This document shows, piece after piece, positions 51,440 through 63,112 of a DNA stretch of 64,000 nucleotides. How positions within the stretch are numbered: position 1 is the first letter of the stretch; each line of letters begins with the position of its first letter. The translations under genes and the position numbers were made by a program. The notes below the pieces were generated by a model that had not been told where the DNA came from, did no database searches, and saw nothing but the letters and a program-made list of their open reading frames with translations. Source of the stretch: Hydra vulgaris (Eukaryota; Cnidaria; Hydrozoa; Anthoathecata; Hydridae); contig NC_088921.1 of the NCBI RefSeq assembly GCF_038396675.1, forward strand, positions 30,127,501 to 30,191,500, read 5' to 3'.

Positions 51440-52790
51440 ATTACTAACAACTATCAAAAGTATGTTGTTGCTATACTATGCAAAGTAAGGTATCCATAGC
51501 AACCAAAAAAAATTAACCTCATAAGAATGATGAATCTCATTTTAATACATACCCCCAATATTGTGTACTTAGCGCAAATAAAATACTGCTAAAACAACGT
51601 TAATGTAAAAATGAGTTGCTGCTATGCAAAATTTAGTACCATAGCAACCAAGTTAAAACATATATAAAATCTGAAAAGGAATTTAAGGGGACGATCAATC
51701 ACTTAAAACTCGATTTAAGCATCATATAGCTCAAATATAAGACAGCACATGGCAAATTTTGGTAATTATTAGTTATAGTGCGGCAAAGATTAAATTTTTC
51801 CCCACCCCACCCCCGATATGGACTAAAATTTAAATCCCTCATTTTATTCACGCCACCACCTTGTATCAAGGACTCGAGAGTAGTATATTAAAAGCGGTCA
51901 GATAAGCGACATTGGTACGAGAGAAGGCGTAAACATCCTTGTTAAATGCCCTTCCGTGGTACTCTATGATAAGACCGTTAGGTCAATTTGGAGAATGAAA
52001 TACATTTTAGAAAACGATTTATTTTTTTATTTTTCCTGGTATAAAGGTGCTCCAACAAGACCTAACCGTTTTGTAGTAGAGCTGCGCGGAAGAGCATTTA
52101 AGGAGAAATTTCACGTTGTCTTATATAGACAAGGCATCAAACCTTTAACCTTTTAATTATAAACCAGTGCTCCACGGCTGATTAAATTCAGCTCTAATTC
52201 AAATCATTAGCAAATAAAATGCATACCGGAAAAGACGTAGTTATAAAGTTGATCGAAAAAACAGTAGGTCGAAAATACAGTAAGTTGAAAATTCTTTAGG
52301 TTGAAAATCCATTAGGTTGAAAGTTCAGTAGGTTGAAAATGTAGTAGTCTTAAAAATTAGTAGTTCATGTTTTAATTTGTTGTTAGTATAAAAAATCAAA
52401 AGTTGTGGGTTGAAGTTCAAAATTGTCATACTCTATAATTTTAGAAATTTCAAAATTAGGTCCAGATTTTATGCCACTGTTTTTCTTATCTCTAAATACT
52501 CTAGAATTACATGTACTAATTTTTTGTTTCAAAAACGAAGATGTAATTGAAATATAACACAAAGTTGATGTCACCGTTAATTAATTATTTATAATTTTTT
52601 TTTTTTTAATTTCAATACTTAAATGCTTAGAGTTCTGGTTACTAAGGGATTTAATATAAATAAATTATCAATAAATTTCTCCTAATATATATAGATACTA
52701 AAATTAAATAAGTTTTCAAGATTAGATTATTTAACTAAAATTTTTCCAATTTTGTCCACCTACTGGCTTTCACCACTGTGGTGTCCACCT
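51440..52790. other. Non-coding right part of Transib
   Basis: No gene recognised. SINE-tail-like block at about 52,045-52,130 (GGTGCTCCAACAAGACCTAA...) related to that at 6,121. Five copies of a 17-bp unit around TAGGTTGAAAATTCAGT lie at 52,262-52,346. Confidence 0.5.
52262..52346. repeat. 17-bp minisatellite, five copies
   Basis: Diverged copies of AGTAGGTTGAAAATTC in direct orientation. Confidence 0.8.
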
Positions 52791-53149
52791 ACTGGCCCAC
52801 TGTGGTGTGTGAAAATATTTATCAAATTTTCAGCCATGAAAAATGAAATTTTTTATAAAAACTAACTTCTTCAACTTAGTGTTGTTTTAATGTGTAAAAC
52901 AAATGTAGTGGATATGAGCGGATATGTTGTTTTAACTTCCACCCTAGTAATATATACATTTAAAAAACTAAAAGTGTTAACAAATACGAGTTTTAAATAT
53001 TTTTAAATATTCAACAAAAACAAAATATATACAAAACACCTAACATATATATTATCAATAAAACTATAAAAATATATATATATAAATTTTCAAATATCTG
53101 AAAATATATTTCTTAGATATATCTTAAATTATTGTTGTAAACTAATTAA

Positions 53150-53360
53150 ACTTAACAAAATTAATCTTTTTTTTAATTCTGAAAATGCATTAATGGTTTT
53201 ATCAAAATTTAAACTTTCACACAACTCGTGCTTAATTGACAGCAATGTTAAGTTGTTTAATCTTTTCTGGCTCATAATGTCTCTTAAATAATTTTGAATA
53301 ATTTTAATTTTGAAAAACTTCTTTCCGATGCCGCAGATGTTAGCGGAATTGTCAAGATCA
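53150..53360 (-). pseudogene. hAT transposase C-terminal fragment
   Basis: Minus-strand translation gives KKFFKIKIIQNYLRDIMSQK, RLNNLTLLSIKHELCESLNF and KTINAFSEL, the hAT dimerisation domain (usual form FSKLKxIKxYLRSTMxxERLxxLxLLSI). The preceding Ser-Glu-Arg motif is damaged. Remaining parts of the element were not found; probably a solo fragment. Confidence 0.75.
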
Positions 53361-54151
53361 TGCGTAAAACTGTAAACAAGTTAGGATAGGATTCTCAAAT
53401 TTGTGAAAATTTTTTTAATACTCTAAATGTGATATTTTTAAATCTTAACTGAAAATTTTTGGCAAAATATTTTAGATTCTTTAAATAATTCGCTACCACT
53501 ATCACGGTTTTTGCCGTCAATTAGGATTAAAAAAGGTTTAAAAAGATTAATTAGATATAACGAAGATTTTAAAAAAGAAATTAAACTAATTAACTAACGA
53601 AAATAGAACAAAAGTTTCCGTCGGAATGAACTATGTAAAGTTTTTATTTATATTTACAGAAAAAAACTAAAAAGAGTTGCTTATTTATTTAATTTATTTA
53701 TTTATTTTTGGGAGTTTATTTACAATATAACAACTTCAAAAGTAATTTTCTTCCGAAATTGATCACGTTGTACATTACGAAACGACCCACAGTGCACAGT
53801 GAAGCGAAATTATCAAAAAGCGGCCAAAACTCAAAATTTTGTAAAGTAATAAACGTTTTTATTAAATTATTGTTCCAATTCAAAAACAAACTTAAAAAGT
53901 GGGTAATTAAAAACTTTTCAGGTTGATGACCCCTCCCCTCATCCCTCCCCCTCCTCCCTTGACTTTTCAGTGCAATTTTTTTAATTTTTAGATTCTAGAA
54001 ATTATTCCGAAAATATTTTCTAAGTAAAAAAAATATTTACCTTATTTATTAAGCATTAATATGTAATCCCTGATAATATATACTGACAAGTGAATTTTTA
54101 CATGAAAAAGTTTAAATTTGAAAAGATAACATTTATTAGGAAAAAAAATAA

Positions 54152-55160
54152 CTATTCATCTCCTCTGAGGAGGTCCTGTACGTCAGGATCAAGGTTAGGA
54201 CCAGAAAATGTCTTGGGGTTCCTGAAAGCAATTAAAGAGATGACAGGGTTGCTTATTATTAGTAAATAATGGAATTGATTCTGCATCACATTAATTCTAG
54301 ATATTTTGCATGTGTGATCGAGTCTTGCATTTTGAATGGCCTTGTTTTGTGCTTTTTGAGCCTCCTCCGAATACGCTCCAATGAAAAAGCATCCAAGTTC
54401 AGGTGGAATCAACTGCAAACGGCATTCAATATGTTTCTTAGTCTTAAAATGATGTCCAAACTAACTCCTGTTATTTCATAGAAAGATTCTGCTGCTAGAA
54501 ATGCCCTCCTTGCAGTGTTTCCTGAATTAGTATTTCCAAATCCCTGCCTAGGAGTATCAACCACTAAGCTTAACACCTATTTAAACTTTCTTTTGATTTC
54601 TTTTTTTTCGAGATTTTACAGATAATTTATCTTCTGGAGATCGGGACTGGTATATTTTAATATCCATTTATTATCCCAAGTGTAAAATGAATTCAAAAAT
54701 TTGTATCCAACAGTGCAGTGTGGATAATCCTAAAGCCATAGCTTGCTTATTGCAAACTTTTTCTCTAATTATATCCAGCTTGTTCATTTCACTAGGCTTG
54801 GCAGAACAAACATTGCAAGAGTTGAGTTTGTATCTGTTATAGCATTCCTTGCCGTCCAACATGGTCATCTCAATTTTTATTTTTATTTTTGCTTTATGGT
54901 TAGAGAAGGGGATTTCAAGTTCAAAATCTTGAAGACTTTCCATTTGTTTCCTAACATCTAATTCTTCAGCTCTTATTGACTCTTTTTTTTTTTTTTTTTT
55001 GGTATTGCAAATATCTGTATTCAAGATTCAAGAAATACGGATGAAACACTTTTCCAGGCATGATGTGAACTCCCAAATTTTTTATTTTAATACTATTGTC
55101 AAATGAGGATGTGTTACAAAATATTACGGTTATTGGAGCTTGGGAACATAAAGAACCCAA
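54152..55160 (-). pseudogene. Transib transposase C-terminal half, broken
   Basis: On the minus strand: IEMTMLDGKECYN (second catalytic Asp), LNSCNVCSAKPSEMNKLDII, ALGLSTLHCWIQIFEFILHL (54,671-55,024). After stops comes LVVDTPRQGFGNTNSGNTAR at about 54,560, and finally IGAYSEEAQKAQNKAIQNAR with the conserved Glu and SNPVISLIAFRNPKTF (54,152-54,418). It differs clearly from the copy at 46.4 kb, so it is a separate lineage. The region with the first Asp was not found; it may have been lost where the hAT lies upstream. Confidence 0.8.
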
Positions 55161-55199
55161 ATAACGGCCCCCTCCAACCCTTTGAGGGGGCCGTTATTT
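55159..55199. repeat. 16-bp perfect hairpin
   Basis: AAATAACGGCCCCCTC (55,159-55,174) and its reverse complement (55,184-55,199) with a 9-base loop. A second, AT-rich hairpin follows directly at 55,205-55,249 (AAAAATCTGTGTAAAATATT arm). Sits upstream of the Transib remnant on the minus strand. Confidence 0.85.
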
Positions 55200-55204
55200 G
55201 AGTT

Positions 55205-55249
55205 AAAAATCTGTGTAAAATATTTAAAAAATATTTTACACAGATTTTT
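55205..55249. repeat. AT-rich perfect hairpin
   Basis: An arm of about 21 bp starting AAAAATCTGTGTAAAATATT pairs with its reverse complement with almost no loop. Confidence 0.85.
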
Positions 55250-55461
55250 ATTTTTTATACTTATGCCCATAAATCCATTTCGGGCAACTTGGGGCAGCTG
55301 ATTTTTTTTTATTTATCCATTATAACATCCCCTAGGATAAAAAAAGTCATTTCAGGGTGGAACTTTGCGGAACTTTTGAGATATATTATTTTCAAAAACA
55401 ATATTTATCGGAAAATTTAACTAACTTATGCTCTAACAACTAACTTATGCTCATAAGTAGT

Positions 55462-57990
55462 CAGGCCCACACAGTGACCTTTTGGTGCCCAGGGTCAACT
55501 TTTGTTCGGTGCCCCACACTTTGGATTCCTGAGTATATTGAATTAAGCATGAATTTTACTGTTTATTGTCCGCATGTCTACAATAGCATTACAATTTAAT
55601 GAAAACAAGAACTATTTTTGTATTAACTATCGCTGCACATAAACACTCTATATTTGAATTTGGCTATATATGATAAAACAAAAGTACAAATACAATTTTA
55701 AATGAATGCAATTATATATTTCATCAATAAAATGTTAATTATGAAGGCTAGTCAGATCACACTAGTATCACTTGGCGGTCTTTCTACTTTGCGAAACTAG
55801 AGATGACATTTTCGTACGACAAAGTCTTAGCAAGTTTTTCTTCATCACTAGAAGGAGGTGGAGAACACCATATGAACAAAAACATATCCGTCGTCTTTTG
55901 AGCTGTATCCATTCTGTATCTTATGTCAAAAGCAACATTAAAAATGTTCACCTCAAAACCTTTTGATTCGTCTTCGTGTAAGTGGGCTGTATTCATTGAC
56001 TCGCCGTTAAGTGTTTTCCTTTTCCTTGTCCTCTTCTTAACAAAACATTTTGAAACCCAAACGAAGCTTACCCAGATGCAACCAGTTTCGCTTCTTGGAG
56101 GATTTGGGTCAAGAAAAACGTAGCTGGTCAAGATCATTGATTAGAGTCTTTGAAGACTTTGTTTTGTCATTCAAAAAAATGCTTTCTGATTGGAGTAGGA
56201 GGTAGACATCGTTGACACATAGGAGAGCCTTGAATCAGAAAGAAGTCAAAACAATAAACTCAAATGATTGAATTCACCTTTTGAGTGCTTTAACTAAAGT
56301 CAGTTGACGATTTTCTAAATCAAGTTATTCAAGAAGTTTCAAAGACTTCAGTATTTTTTTTTGGTCTTTTCGATAATGCCCAAACAGCTTCTATGCGCTT
56401 ATTCCATCTTGTTTATGACGTTTGGTTAAGGGGCTGCCCAGTTGTCTCAGTCAAAATTTTCCTGCGCATAGGGCTACTACTAAAAAGGTTATACAACGAT
56501 TGGATGTTACTAATATAGTTCTTGACTACAGTAGAGGATTCTACAGAATAAACGCTAGCTAGATTGAGACTATGCAAAGCTTGAGGATTTTTCTCAAGTA
56601 TGATGGTCTACACTCCTTTGTATATACCAGACATATTGACCCCGTTATCATAGCCCTGGCCCCTACAGTTCTTTAAATCAATTTGGCTTTGATCCAAAAT
56701 GTCTATAATCAGCTTCGCAATGTCAGAGTCCCTTTTTTTTTCCAGATTTTCTATCTTCAGAAAAGGCTCTTTAATTATCCATTGGTTGTCAGATCCTAGG
56801 CAGATAAATCGAAGAACGAAAGTGATTTGTTCCTTATGAGACACGTCCGGAGTTCCATCAACAATAATGGAAAAATAAATGGCTGTGTGGACCTCTTTGA
56901 TAACAGCAGCAAAAACAGTTTTCACTACATGCCATAATGAACTCATTTTGAGTTCTCCAGCTCTGATAGTGCGCTTGCATTCTTGTTCCTTATTTTTGGT
57001 GTCAAAAAACTTCTTCTAGATGGAACTGAAGTGTTTTCTGGTGTTTTCCCAACAGCTTAAGGGTGGCTAAAATACTACCATTATCATACTCGTCCAGCAT
57101 GTTTGATGAACCTACACAAGTATAAAAATAATATTGAAATAAAGAGACCATCTAGGTTAATATTCCAAGCAACATTAAAATTATTTTATGAATATAAACT
57201 ACTAACACACCTCAAAAATTAGATTTCTTGAAGCTAAATGGAGAGTGACGTCCTTGATACAGCGTAAAATTTCATACCACTTAGATACCTCATTTCTTAT
57301 TGACTTATCAAGTTCTGAATTGATCCCGGTCTTCGAAGGCTGATTTCCAAACGATGTAGTGATTTCTGTATTGAACATTACACTGATGGCTTTTAATCTT
57401 CCTCCTAGCTTTTGCCAATATTCTTTTATTTCACCAATCCACTTCAAGAGGAAAAACTGTAATCCTGAACCAAAATTATGCTTTTGTCTAAAAATAGAGC
57501 AGGGAAAACAAAAGAAAACTTTTGAAGTTCCACTCCAGATAAGCCAGTTGCTGTTAATCTTCTCTCCGTTGAGAGAAGCTTTGTAAAAAACGGAGGAAGG
57601 AACTTTTTTGTTTGTAGAATCTCTGGGAAAAAGTACCGGATTTTGAGGTGGTCCATTTAGCATGACTAGATTGCGTTTGACTTTGGATAAAACCCTCTTC
57701 CACAAAGCGGATTCGTTTCTAACTGCTTGATCACCCAATTGAATCGCCTCTTGATCCTAAATTAAAAAAACCGTTTGAAAATGATAGTATGTTTTTAATA
57801 TCTGCAGATATTAAAGGATATGTTTTTAGAATCTGAAGATAATAAATTATATGTTTTTAATATCTGCAATTTTTCATAAAATAAGAATGCGTCCCAAACT
57901 CACCCAATTATCATCTGCTTCTTCAGAGACCGTTTAAAATTTTGAAAGAGAAGGTGGCTTTCTTGGAATCAAGGGTTCATTAACGCTGTT
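55462..57990 (-). mobile_element. hAT element nested in second Transib, right end not found
   Basis: A terminal-type sequence CAGGCCCACACAGTGACC begins at 55,462 and leads into the 3' side of a ZMYM1-like transposase on the minus strand. Its other end lies somewhere beyond 57,990; a CGGCCTG at 59,528 was considered but lacks a matching duplication. Confidence 0.5.
55784..57990 (-). pseudogene. ZMYM1-like hAT transposase, broken
   Basis: 57,202-57,738: VRNESALWKRVLSKVKRNLV, WLIWSGTSKVFFCFPCSIF (TTF-type zinc finger region), then KWYEILRCIKDVTLHLASRN. 56,608-56,946: YFSIIVDGTPDVSHKEQITF (catalytic Asp) and KNCRGQGYDNGVNMSGIYKG. After a stop at 56,608 come LHSLNLA and LYNLFSSSPMR at about 56,500-56,580. 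55,784-56,137 contains KRTRKRKTLNGESMNT and EVNIFNVAFDIRYRMDTAQK, the linker before the missing dimerisation domain. Frameshifts and intron-like gaps separate the parts. A different lineage from the 35.3-kb hAT. Confidence 0.8.
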
Positions 57991-58529
57991 GATAACATGT
58001 TCCGTCTACAAAGGAGTTGTTTTTACAGTTTAGGAATGAAATTATGAACATATGGTTGTGAATTAAAAAAAAGCTGTTAACCTAAACCTTGATTTCTTAG
58101 TCGGACGAAGAGTTGTTAGATGCCTTTTTTTTTAACTTTATTGAAGCCACACTCTTCCCGTGTACTTTTGTTCTTGTATTGTTTTACAACTTTTTCTAGA
58201 GCTTTTCTTCTGTCTTGGGACCCTGAATCATGCTTTCGAAAACTGGATATGACGTTTTTACTTTAAGATGTGAGTTATTATGTGATTATCTTATTTTTAA
58301 ATAAAATAAAAAAGTTTTTCATTTGTTTCGAAATCGAAATAAATTTTTTATTTAGAATTTAATTCTCAAAGGAATTAAAGAAAAAAAGAATTAAAAGCAA
58401 TTTCACAATATCAAATTAATTGGAATGAATGTATTGAGAAAGAATATTTGAAATGTGTTGGAATGAGAGTAACTTAACTTATTTATGTAACATAATATTA
58501 ATAATGTTTTAGAAATATATTTTTATTTG

Positions 58530-58697
58530 CAGAGATGTAGTCAAGACAGTAAAGGCCAAGACCAAGACTAAGACCAAGACATTTGGGCTCAAGACCAAGA
58601 CTAAGTGCTTTAAGACCAATACCAAGACCAAGACAGTTTAATATGACTCTCGAGGCGTCTTGAGACCAAGACTTAAGTCTCGAGACCTACATATCTG
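58530..58697. mobile_element. hAT-type MITE with AAGACC repeats
   Basis: Ends CAGAGATGTAG and, inverted, CAGATATGTAG. Flanks are an exact 8-bp duplication TTTATTTG (58,522-58,529 and 58,698-58,705). The interior is made of (C)AAGACCAAGACTAAGACC-type hexamer repeats and a CTCGAG palindrome. 168 bp, no coding content. Confidence 0.9.
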
Positions 58698-59011
58698 TTT
58701 ATTTGTTACTTTAGACTACCTTGTTTTAAAATTATAATTATTCAATTATGAACAAGGTAATACAGCTATTAGGCTATGGAGTCACACTGTCATCTAGTAA
58801 TTTGTAGTAGGAATACACTCATTAGCACACTCACAGGCAGGAATATTTAAACCAGTTATCCTTTACTGATTTCAAAAAAAATGTATTCAATCTGCTTGCT
58901 AGTCACAATAAAAATATCTTTATTTTTTATTTAACTTTTTTTTCAAGTTTGCTGTTTGTTAAATTTACAATAAATATATAAATTACAATAAACATACTAC
59001 ATATATAAATT

Positions 59012-59075
59012 TAGGCCGGAATAAGAAGAAGACATAAACGGTCTTATTACAGAGCCCCATTTACATATTGTCTGT
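59012..59075. repeat. SINE-type tail
   Basis: GGCCGGAATAAGAAGAAGAC...GGTCTTATTACAGAGCCCC resembles the tails near 6,121, 28,921 and 52,045. A further inverted bit GGTCTTCTTGGGGCACC is at 59,564. No tRNA head seen here. Confidence 0.4.
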
Positions 59076-59699
59076 ATTTATATAAAAGCAAGTATATGCA
59101 TAATATGTTGTAAAATACATATAAATTTTGCAAATGCTAAAATTGTTTTAAAAAGAACGTGAAACTATAGTATATTTCTACTGATTTAAAATAAAAGTAA
59201 TATATACATACGTATATATTAATACATACACATTTTCTATATTAATGTTTAATAAGATATATTCATTTTGTGATAATGACAACCTTTTTTTTTCTTTCTT
59301 TCTTTTTTGAATGAAATTTAGAATAATAAATATTTGAAGTCTGTTGTAATAAATTCTAATTGCAATAAGAGTCTTTTAGATTCTGTTTTAAACTTCTCTA
59401 AGGAGTAGTCCTCTTTATGATTAATTAAAATTTTAATAAAATCTTTTATTGAGAGTCACATGTGCCTCCTTTGTCCGTGTGCCTAGGTAAAATGTACACA
59501 GTGACCCCCCTTAGAAGCATACGGCCTGATAATTATACAAAAATATATACATTTCATGCTTAGGTCTTCTTGGGGCACCTACTACAAAAAAAAAAATCAC
59601 CTTTTTCTAATCTTTGTAACTGAATGGGGAAAATATTTTGATAAAAATGTTCATTACTTTACAAAATTTGAGTTTTGGTCATTTCGCTTCACTGTGCGG

Positions 59700-60290
59700 C
59701 CTTTAAAGATAGGTGCAATTTTTTTACAATTTTTATATTATTTGCAAATCGCCTGTCAATAATAATATCAATCGGGTGTCCTCCAAAACATTCTTGTAGA
59801 CCTATATAAACTTTTTTTTCTTCAAAAACTCGTCTTTGAAAACATATTTTAAAATTTTTAAATATACTTTGAAATATACTTTTTAATATACCCTCATAAA
59901 AATATAAATGTATCTTTCTTCAAAACTCGAACGGGTGCATCATTTTCTCGCAAATTATTATTCTCAAATTATTAATCTCAGCCACCTCCCATCCTAAATT
60001 CCTGGATCAGCGCCTTATTAATGAATGATATTAAATTATTGTTACTTTAAACTTATGAGTTTGCATATTATTTTATTTTTATATCAGTTATCTTATTATA
60101 TTATTGCATTTTATGATTACTCTTTAGAAAAAAGTTTAATGATATTGAATTAAATATATCAGGGAGCAAAGTGCTAAATTCTAATCTATCACTTTAAAAG
60201 TATCCGGACAAATAATTATTCTACGAAACTAACTCTAAGAGACTTTTTTTTATAAATTTAACATATTTAAATTATTTCTGTTTGCAATAA
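59700..60290. other. AT-rich spacer
   Basis: No gene or repeat recognised; would hold the promoter of the exon at 60,291 if that exon is real. Confidence 0.4.
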
Positions 60291-60362
60291 ATGGGAAAAC
60301 GTGCTTGTATCTCGTTAAGTTGTGTAAAAACTTGGTTTATGGTTTTTGCAGCGATATTGTGG
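60291..60362 (+). CDS. Candidate first coding exon, tetraspanin-like N-terminus
   Basis: ATG at 60,291 opens MGKRACISLSCVKTWFMVFA followed by AILW and then a GTATGC donor-like sequence in phase 0. A Met-Gly start, clustered Cys, a positively charged residue and then the onset of a hydrophobic helix with aromatic residues is how tetraspanins begin. If not spliced the frame ends nine codons later. No downstream exon was recognised in the remaining 3.6 kb, so the gene would continue outside. Low confidence because 24 codons can arise by chance. Confidence 0.3.
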
Positions 60363-63044
60363 GTATGCATTTTAATTTTGTTTGTAATACTTTAAAGATT
60401 TAATTAGGGTTAAACTAATTTTGGGTGTTGAGTTTAAGTACTTGTGCTGTACTATAAATTGTGTTTTTGTTTTCATTAGATTAATTTAATTCACCTTTTG
60501 TTTTTCATTGTTTTAAACTTAAATGATTTGTAATATCATCTAAGTTTAAAACTTATATTTTATATATATTATAACTTATCTTATACGATAAGTAATGAGA
60601 TATTTTGCAAAAGTACTTTTTTTTATGCTGTTGCCATATTTAGGTAATTACCTTATTGTAATATAGCATACAATAAATTTAAGTTACAATAAGGTAGTTA
60701 CCAAATAGTTTTTATATGTTTTTGTTTGTTTTTAAAATTTTATGTTACAAATTTAACCCAATCAGTATAACTTTATTTATATAAGTAAGTTCTTTCCACA
60801 AAGCATTATTAAAAAATGTCATAGAAAAATTTATAATGGGGTGACTCTACATGCTATGGGAGTTCTCATAGTTTATTGTCTGTAGTAGAGATGATAAATC
60901 ACTATTAAGTACAATAGAAGCAAAACTGCTTAACTACCTAACAAATGTGACACTAGGATCCACTCTCTTTCATCAACAGTCAATACACTACTTAAAAAAG
61001 TATCAGCGCTCGAAAAAATCAACACCAACTTGCAACGTTTTATATTCTTAGCCAGTTTTAAAGTTATTTATCTTGCAAGTAGCTATAGATGCTTCTGGTG
61101 TTGATCAAATAGTAAAGGATATTTTACGTTATGTACATTATTCTGCTTCCTTTAAAGTTGTAGGACATATTTCAGTTGCCAATTTTAATTAAAAAAAACA
61201 GCAACTCATTGCCAAACACTAGCAACTACTTCTTCAAATTTTCCCGCACCCACTCAACCAGCTCCAATGTCACTTGTTATCATATCCACAACCAATGAAA
61301 CTTGCAATGGTCTTCTAGTAATCACTAGAAATCTGACTACCAATGATGTATACAAGAGTGTATTCATGCAACCAGATCAAACTCCATCAGAGCAAGAGCT
61401 TTTCAGCAAATTGAACAATAAAAAGTAAAATCTCAATAACAGTGTCAAAAACAAATGATAAACTTGATCAACTCTTTTGTTTGGTTATTTGCAGCGATAA
61501 AGTCAAATGCATTGATATCAGTAAAAAGTCATTATCAATGGCTGTTAAAGCACACATTGGCTAACTGGAAAAGAGCACTCACAGCAGCCCAAACCAACTA
61601 GGCAACAGTTGTGTCGTTTAACAAATGACTGTTTTCCTACAGTCAATAGTTTAGCTTCACCCACTTTACAAAACAATGTTTCCAAACTGTCTTTAAGCTG
61701 CTACTACATGATTTTAATAGTTTTTAATTAGTAATTTGTGTTAATATATTGTTAATTACTCGCTCATCTCACTTCACCTCATACCTATCCCACTTTACCC
61801 CAATAACACAGTTCTTCTAAAATCCAAAATAAATATACTTTATTATAACCTGCTGTCAATTTTAGGGGATGAAATCAGTGTCTGAAATGATGCTTTATTA
61901 AAACTTGTTTGGCTCAATACATATATTATATAAAAAAGTTATTAAAATTACTCTAGAAATATTTTTTAATGTCCCACTTCTCCCCACTTTTCCCTATTAC
62001 ATTAATTTCTTTTGTCTTCATCTTTTTTATTTTTAAAATTAACTTATGTTCGTTTGTTTAATATTTAAATAATTGTAATATATAATACTATAACTAATTA
62101 TTTTTGTTTTATTTGTTTATTTGATTAAGGTGTCAGTCCATTAACTAATTTTTAAATATATGAGTGACACCAAACCTAATTTTGTAAACTATAAGTCAAG
62201 CCTTCTCAGAAAAGTGAGGTTGCATGCCTTATATGACCACGCATATAATTTTTTTTTCTGACAACTGGGTTGCATATATTAATAATTTGCTTGTTTTAAA
62301 AAATGTGCTAAAAAAAAACCAAACTAATTTAAAGTAAAAAAATTGAAAATAAACAATTCATAAACTGAAAAGAGAAACTAACTAAGGATAAGCCAGAGAA
62401 AATAAAAGCATGAAACAAATATACTTTTTAATTTAAAAGCGTCTCAATTAATAGTTCAAACTTAATTAATTTAAAAGCTTTCTAATTTATAGTTTGAAGC
62501 TAATTAATTTAAAAGCTTTCTAATTTATAGTTTAAAGCTAATAATTTTTCCCATACCGCCACATAGTGCATAGGTTGATTAATTGTGTCTTTATGAGGCG
62601 CGACTGATTTATCAGCATTGGTCAAAAGTTCTTATTCCACTAACAGAAATTTTTTTTTATGTTTTTTTTTTTTTTTTTGTAGACATTAGAAAAATCACAG
62701 TTTTAAATTTTTAAATAATTAAGTTCGGAAGTAATTAAGCTTGGATTAAGTAACTTAAAAACTTCAATTTTTTCTTAATTCTTTGTAGTGAAACACTTTT
62801 AAATTAAATTAAAAACATATTATTATAAAAGTAGTAATAATAATATTTATATAATAAAATAGTTCTAATAAAAATTAGAACCTCCTATTAAGAACCACTC
62901 CCTCTTACAATTAATGGGCAGGTGGGTAAAAATATTTTAATTAAATATAGTCAAGATTTTAATTTAAGGTGGTATCCACCCATTATTTCTATTTTCTTAT
63001 ATTTTACACATAATAAATACCTTTGATGAATTACTAGCATAATA

Positions 63045-63045
<1 letters not shown>
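60363..63045. other. AT-rich region, no gene recognised
   Basis: A hairpin at 60,640-60,705 (TTAGGTAATTACCTTATTGT arm, 22-bp stem with two mismatches). ACTTCACCTCATACCTATCC and CCACTTCTCCCCACTTTTCC patches at 61,770-61,990 resemble eroded pogo-type ends. A run of ATTTAAAAGC(T/G)TTCTAATTTATAG repeats lies at 62,435-62,545. If the exon at 60,291 is real this is its first intron. Confidence 0.4.
60640..60705. repeat. Inverted repeat (22-bp stem)
   Basis: 60,640-60,661 and 60,684-60,705 are reverse complements with two mismatches around an AT-rich 22-base loop. Confidence 0.8.

Positions 63046-63047
<2 letters not shown>

Positions 63048-63109
<62 letters not shown>
63048..63109. repeat. (TA)n microsatellite
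   Basis: About 30 TA units immediately left of a hAT terminus. Confidence 0.95.

Positions 63110-63112
<3 letters not shown>

Larger units (their letters stand above)
45958..52804 (-). mobile_element. Transib element (RAG1-related), with nested pogo
   Basis: The left end is CACAGTGGGTCAG (45,958-45,970) and the right end is the reverse complement of CACAGTGGGCCAG (52,792-52,804). Both are flanked by the identical 5-mer GTGTG (45,953-45,957 and 52,805-52,809). Transib elements make 5-bp duplications and start with CAC-type heptamers. The minus strand codes for a dead Transib transposase (46,412-48,130). The 6.85-kb span includes a pogo element (about 48,465-51,435); without it the Transib would be about 3.9 kb, a usual size. 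Near the right end TGTCCACCTACTGGC is repeated, so a second CACTGTG lies just inside the terminus. Confidence 0.82.
53795..59696 (-). mobile_element. Second Transib element, with nested hAT
   Basis: The left end CACAGTGAAGCGAAAT (53,795-53,810) is matched by the right end in inverted orientation (59,681-59,696). After an 11-bp indel a further ~45 bp matches (CTCAAA-TTTTGTAAAGTAAT and so on). The first seven bases are the heptamer CACAGTG. Flanks CAGTG and CGGCC do not match, so no target duplication is seen. Transib coding remnants (54,152-55,160) and a hAT (from 55,462) lie inside. The two ends could instead be inverted copies of a MITE. Confidence 0.6.

Noticed and set aside
59500..59528. 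CGGCCTG at 59,522-59,528 as right end of the hAT that starts at 55,462
   Set aside because: Only six terminal bases match and the 8-bp flanks TAAGTAGT and ATAATTAT differ.
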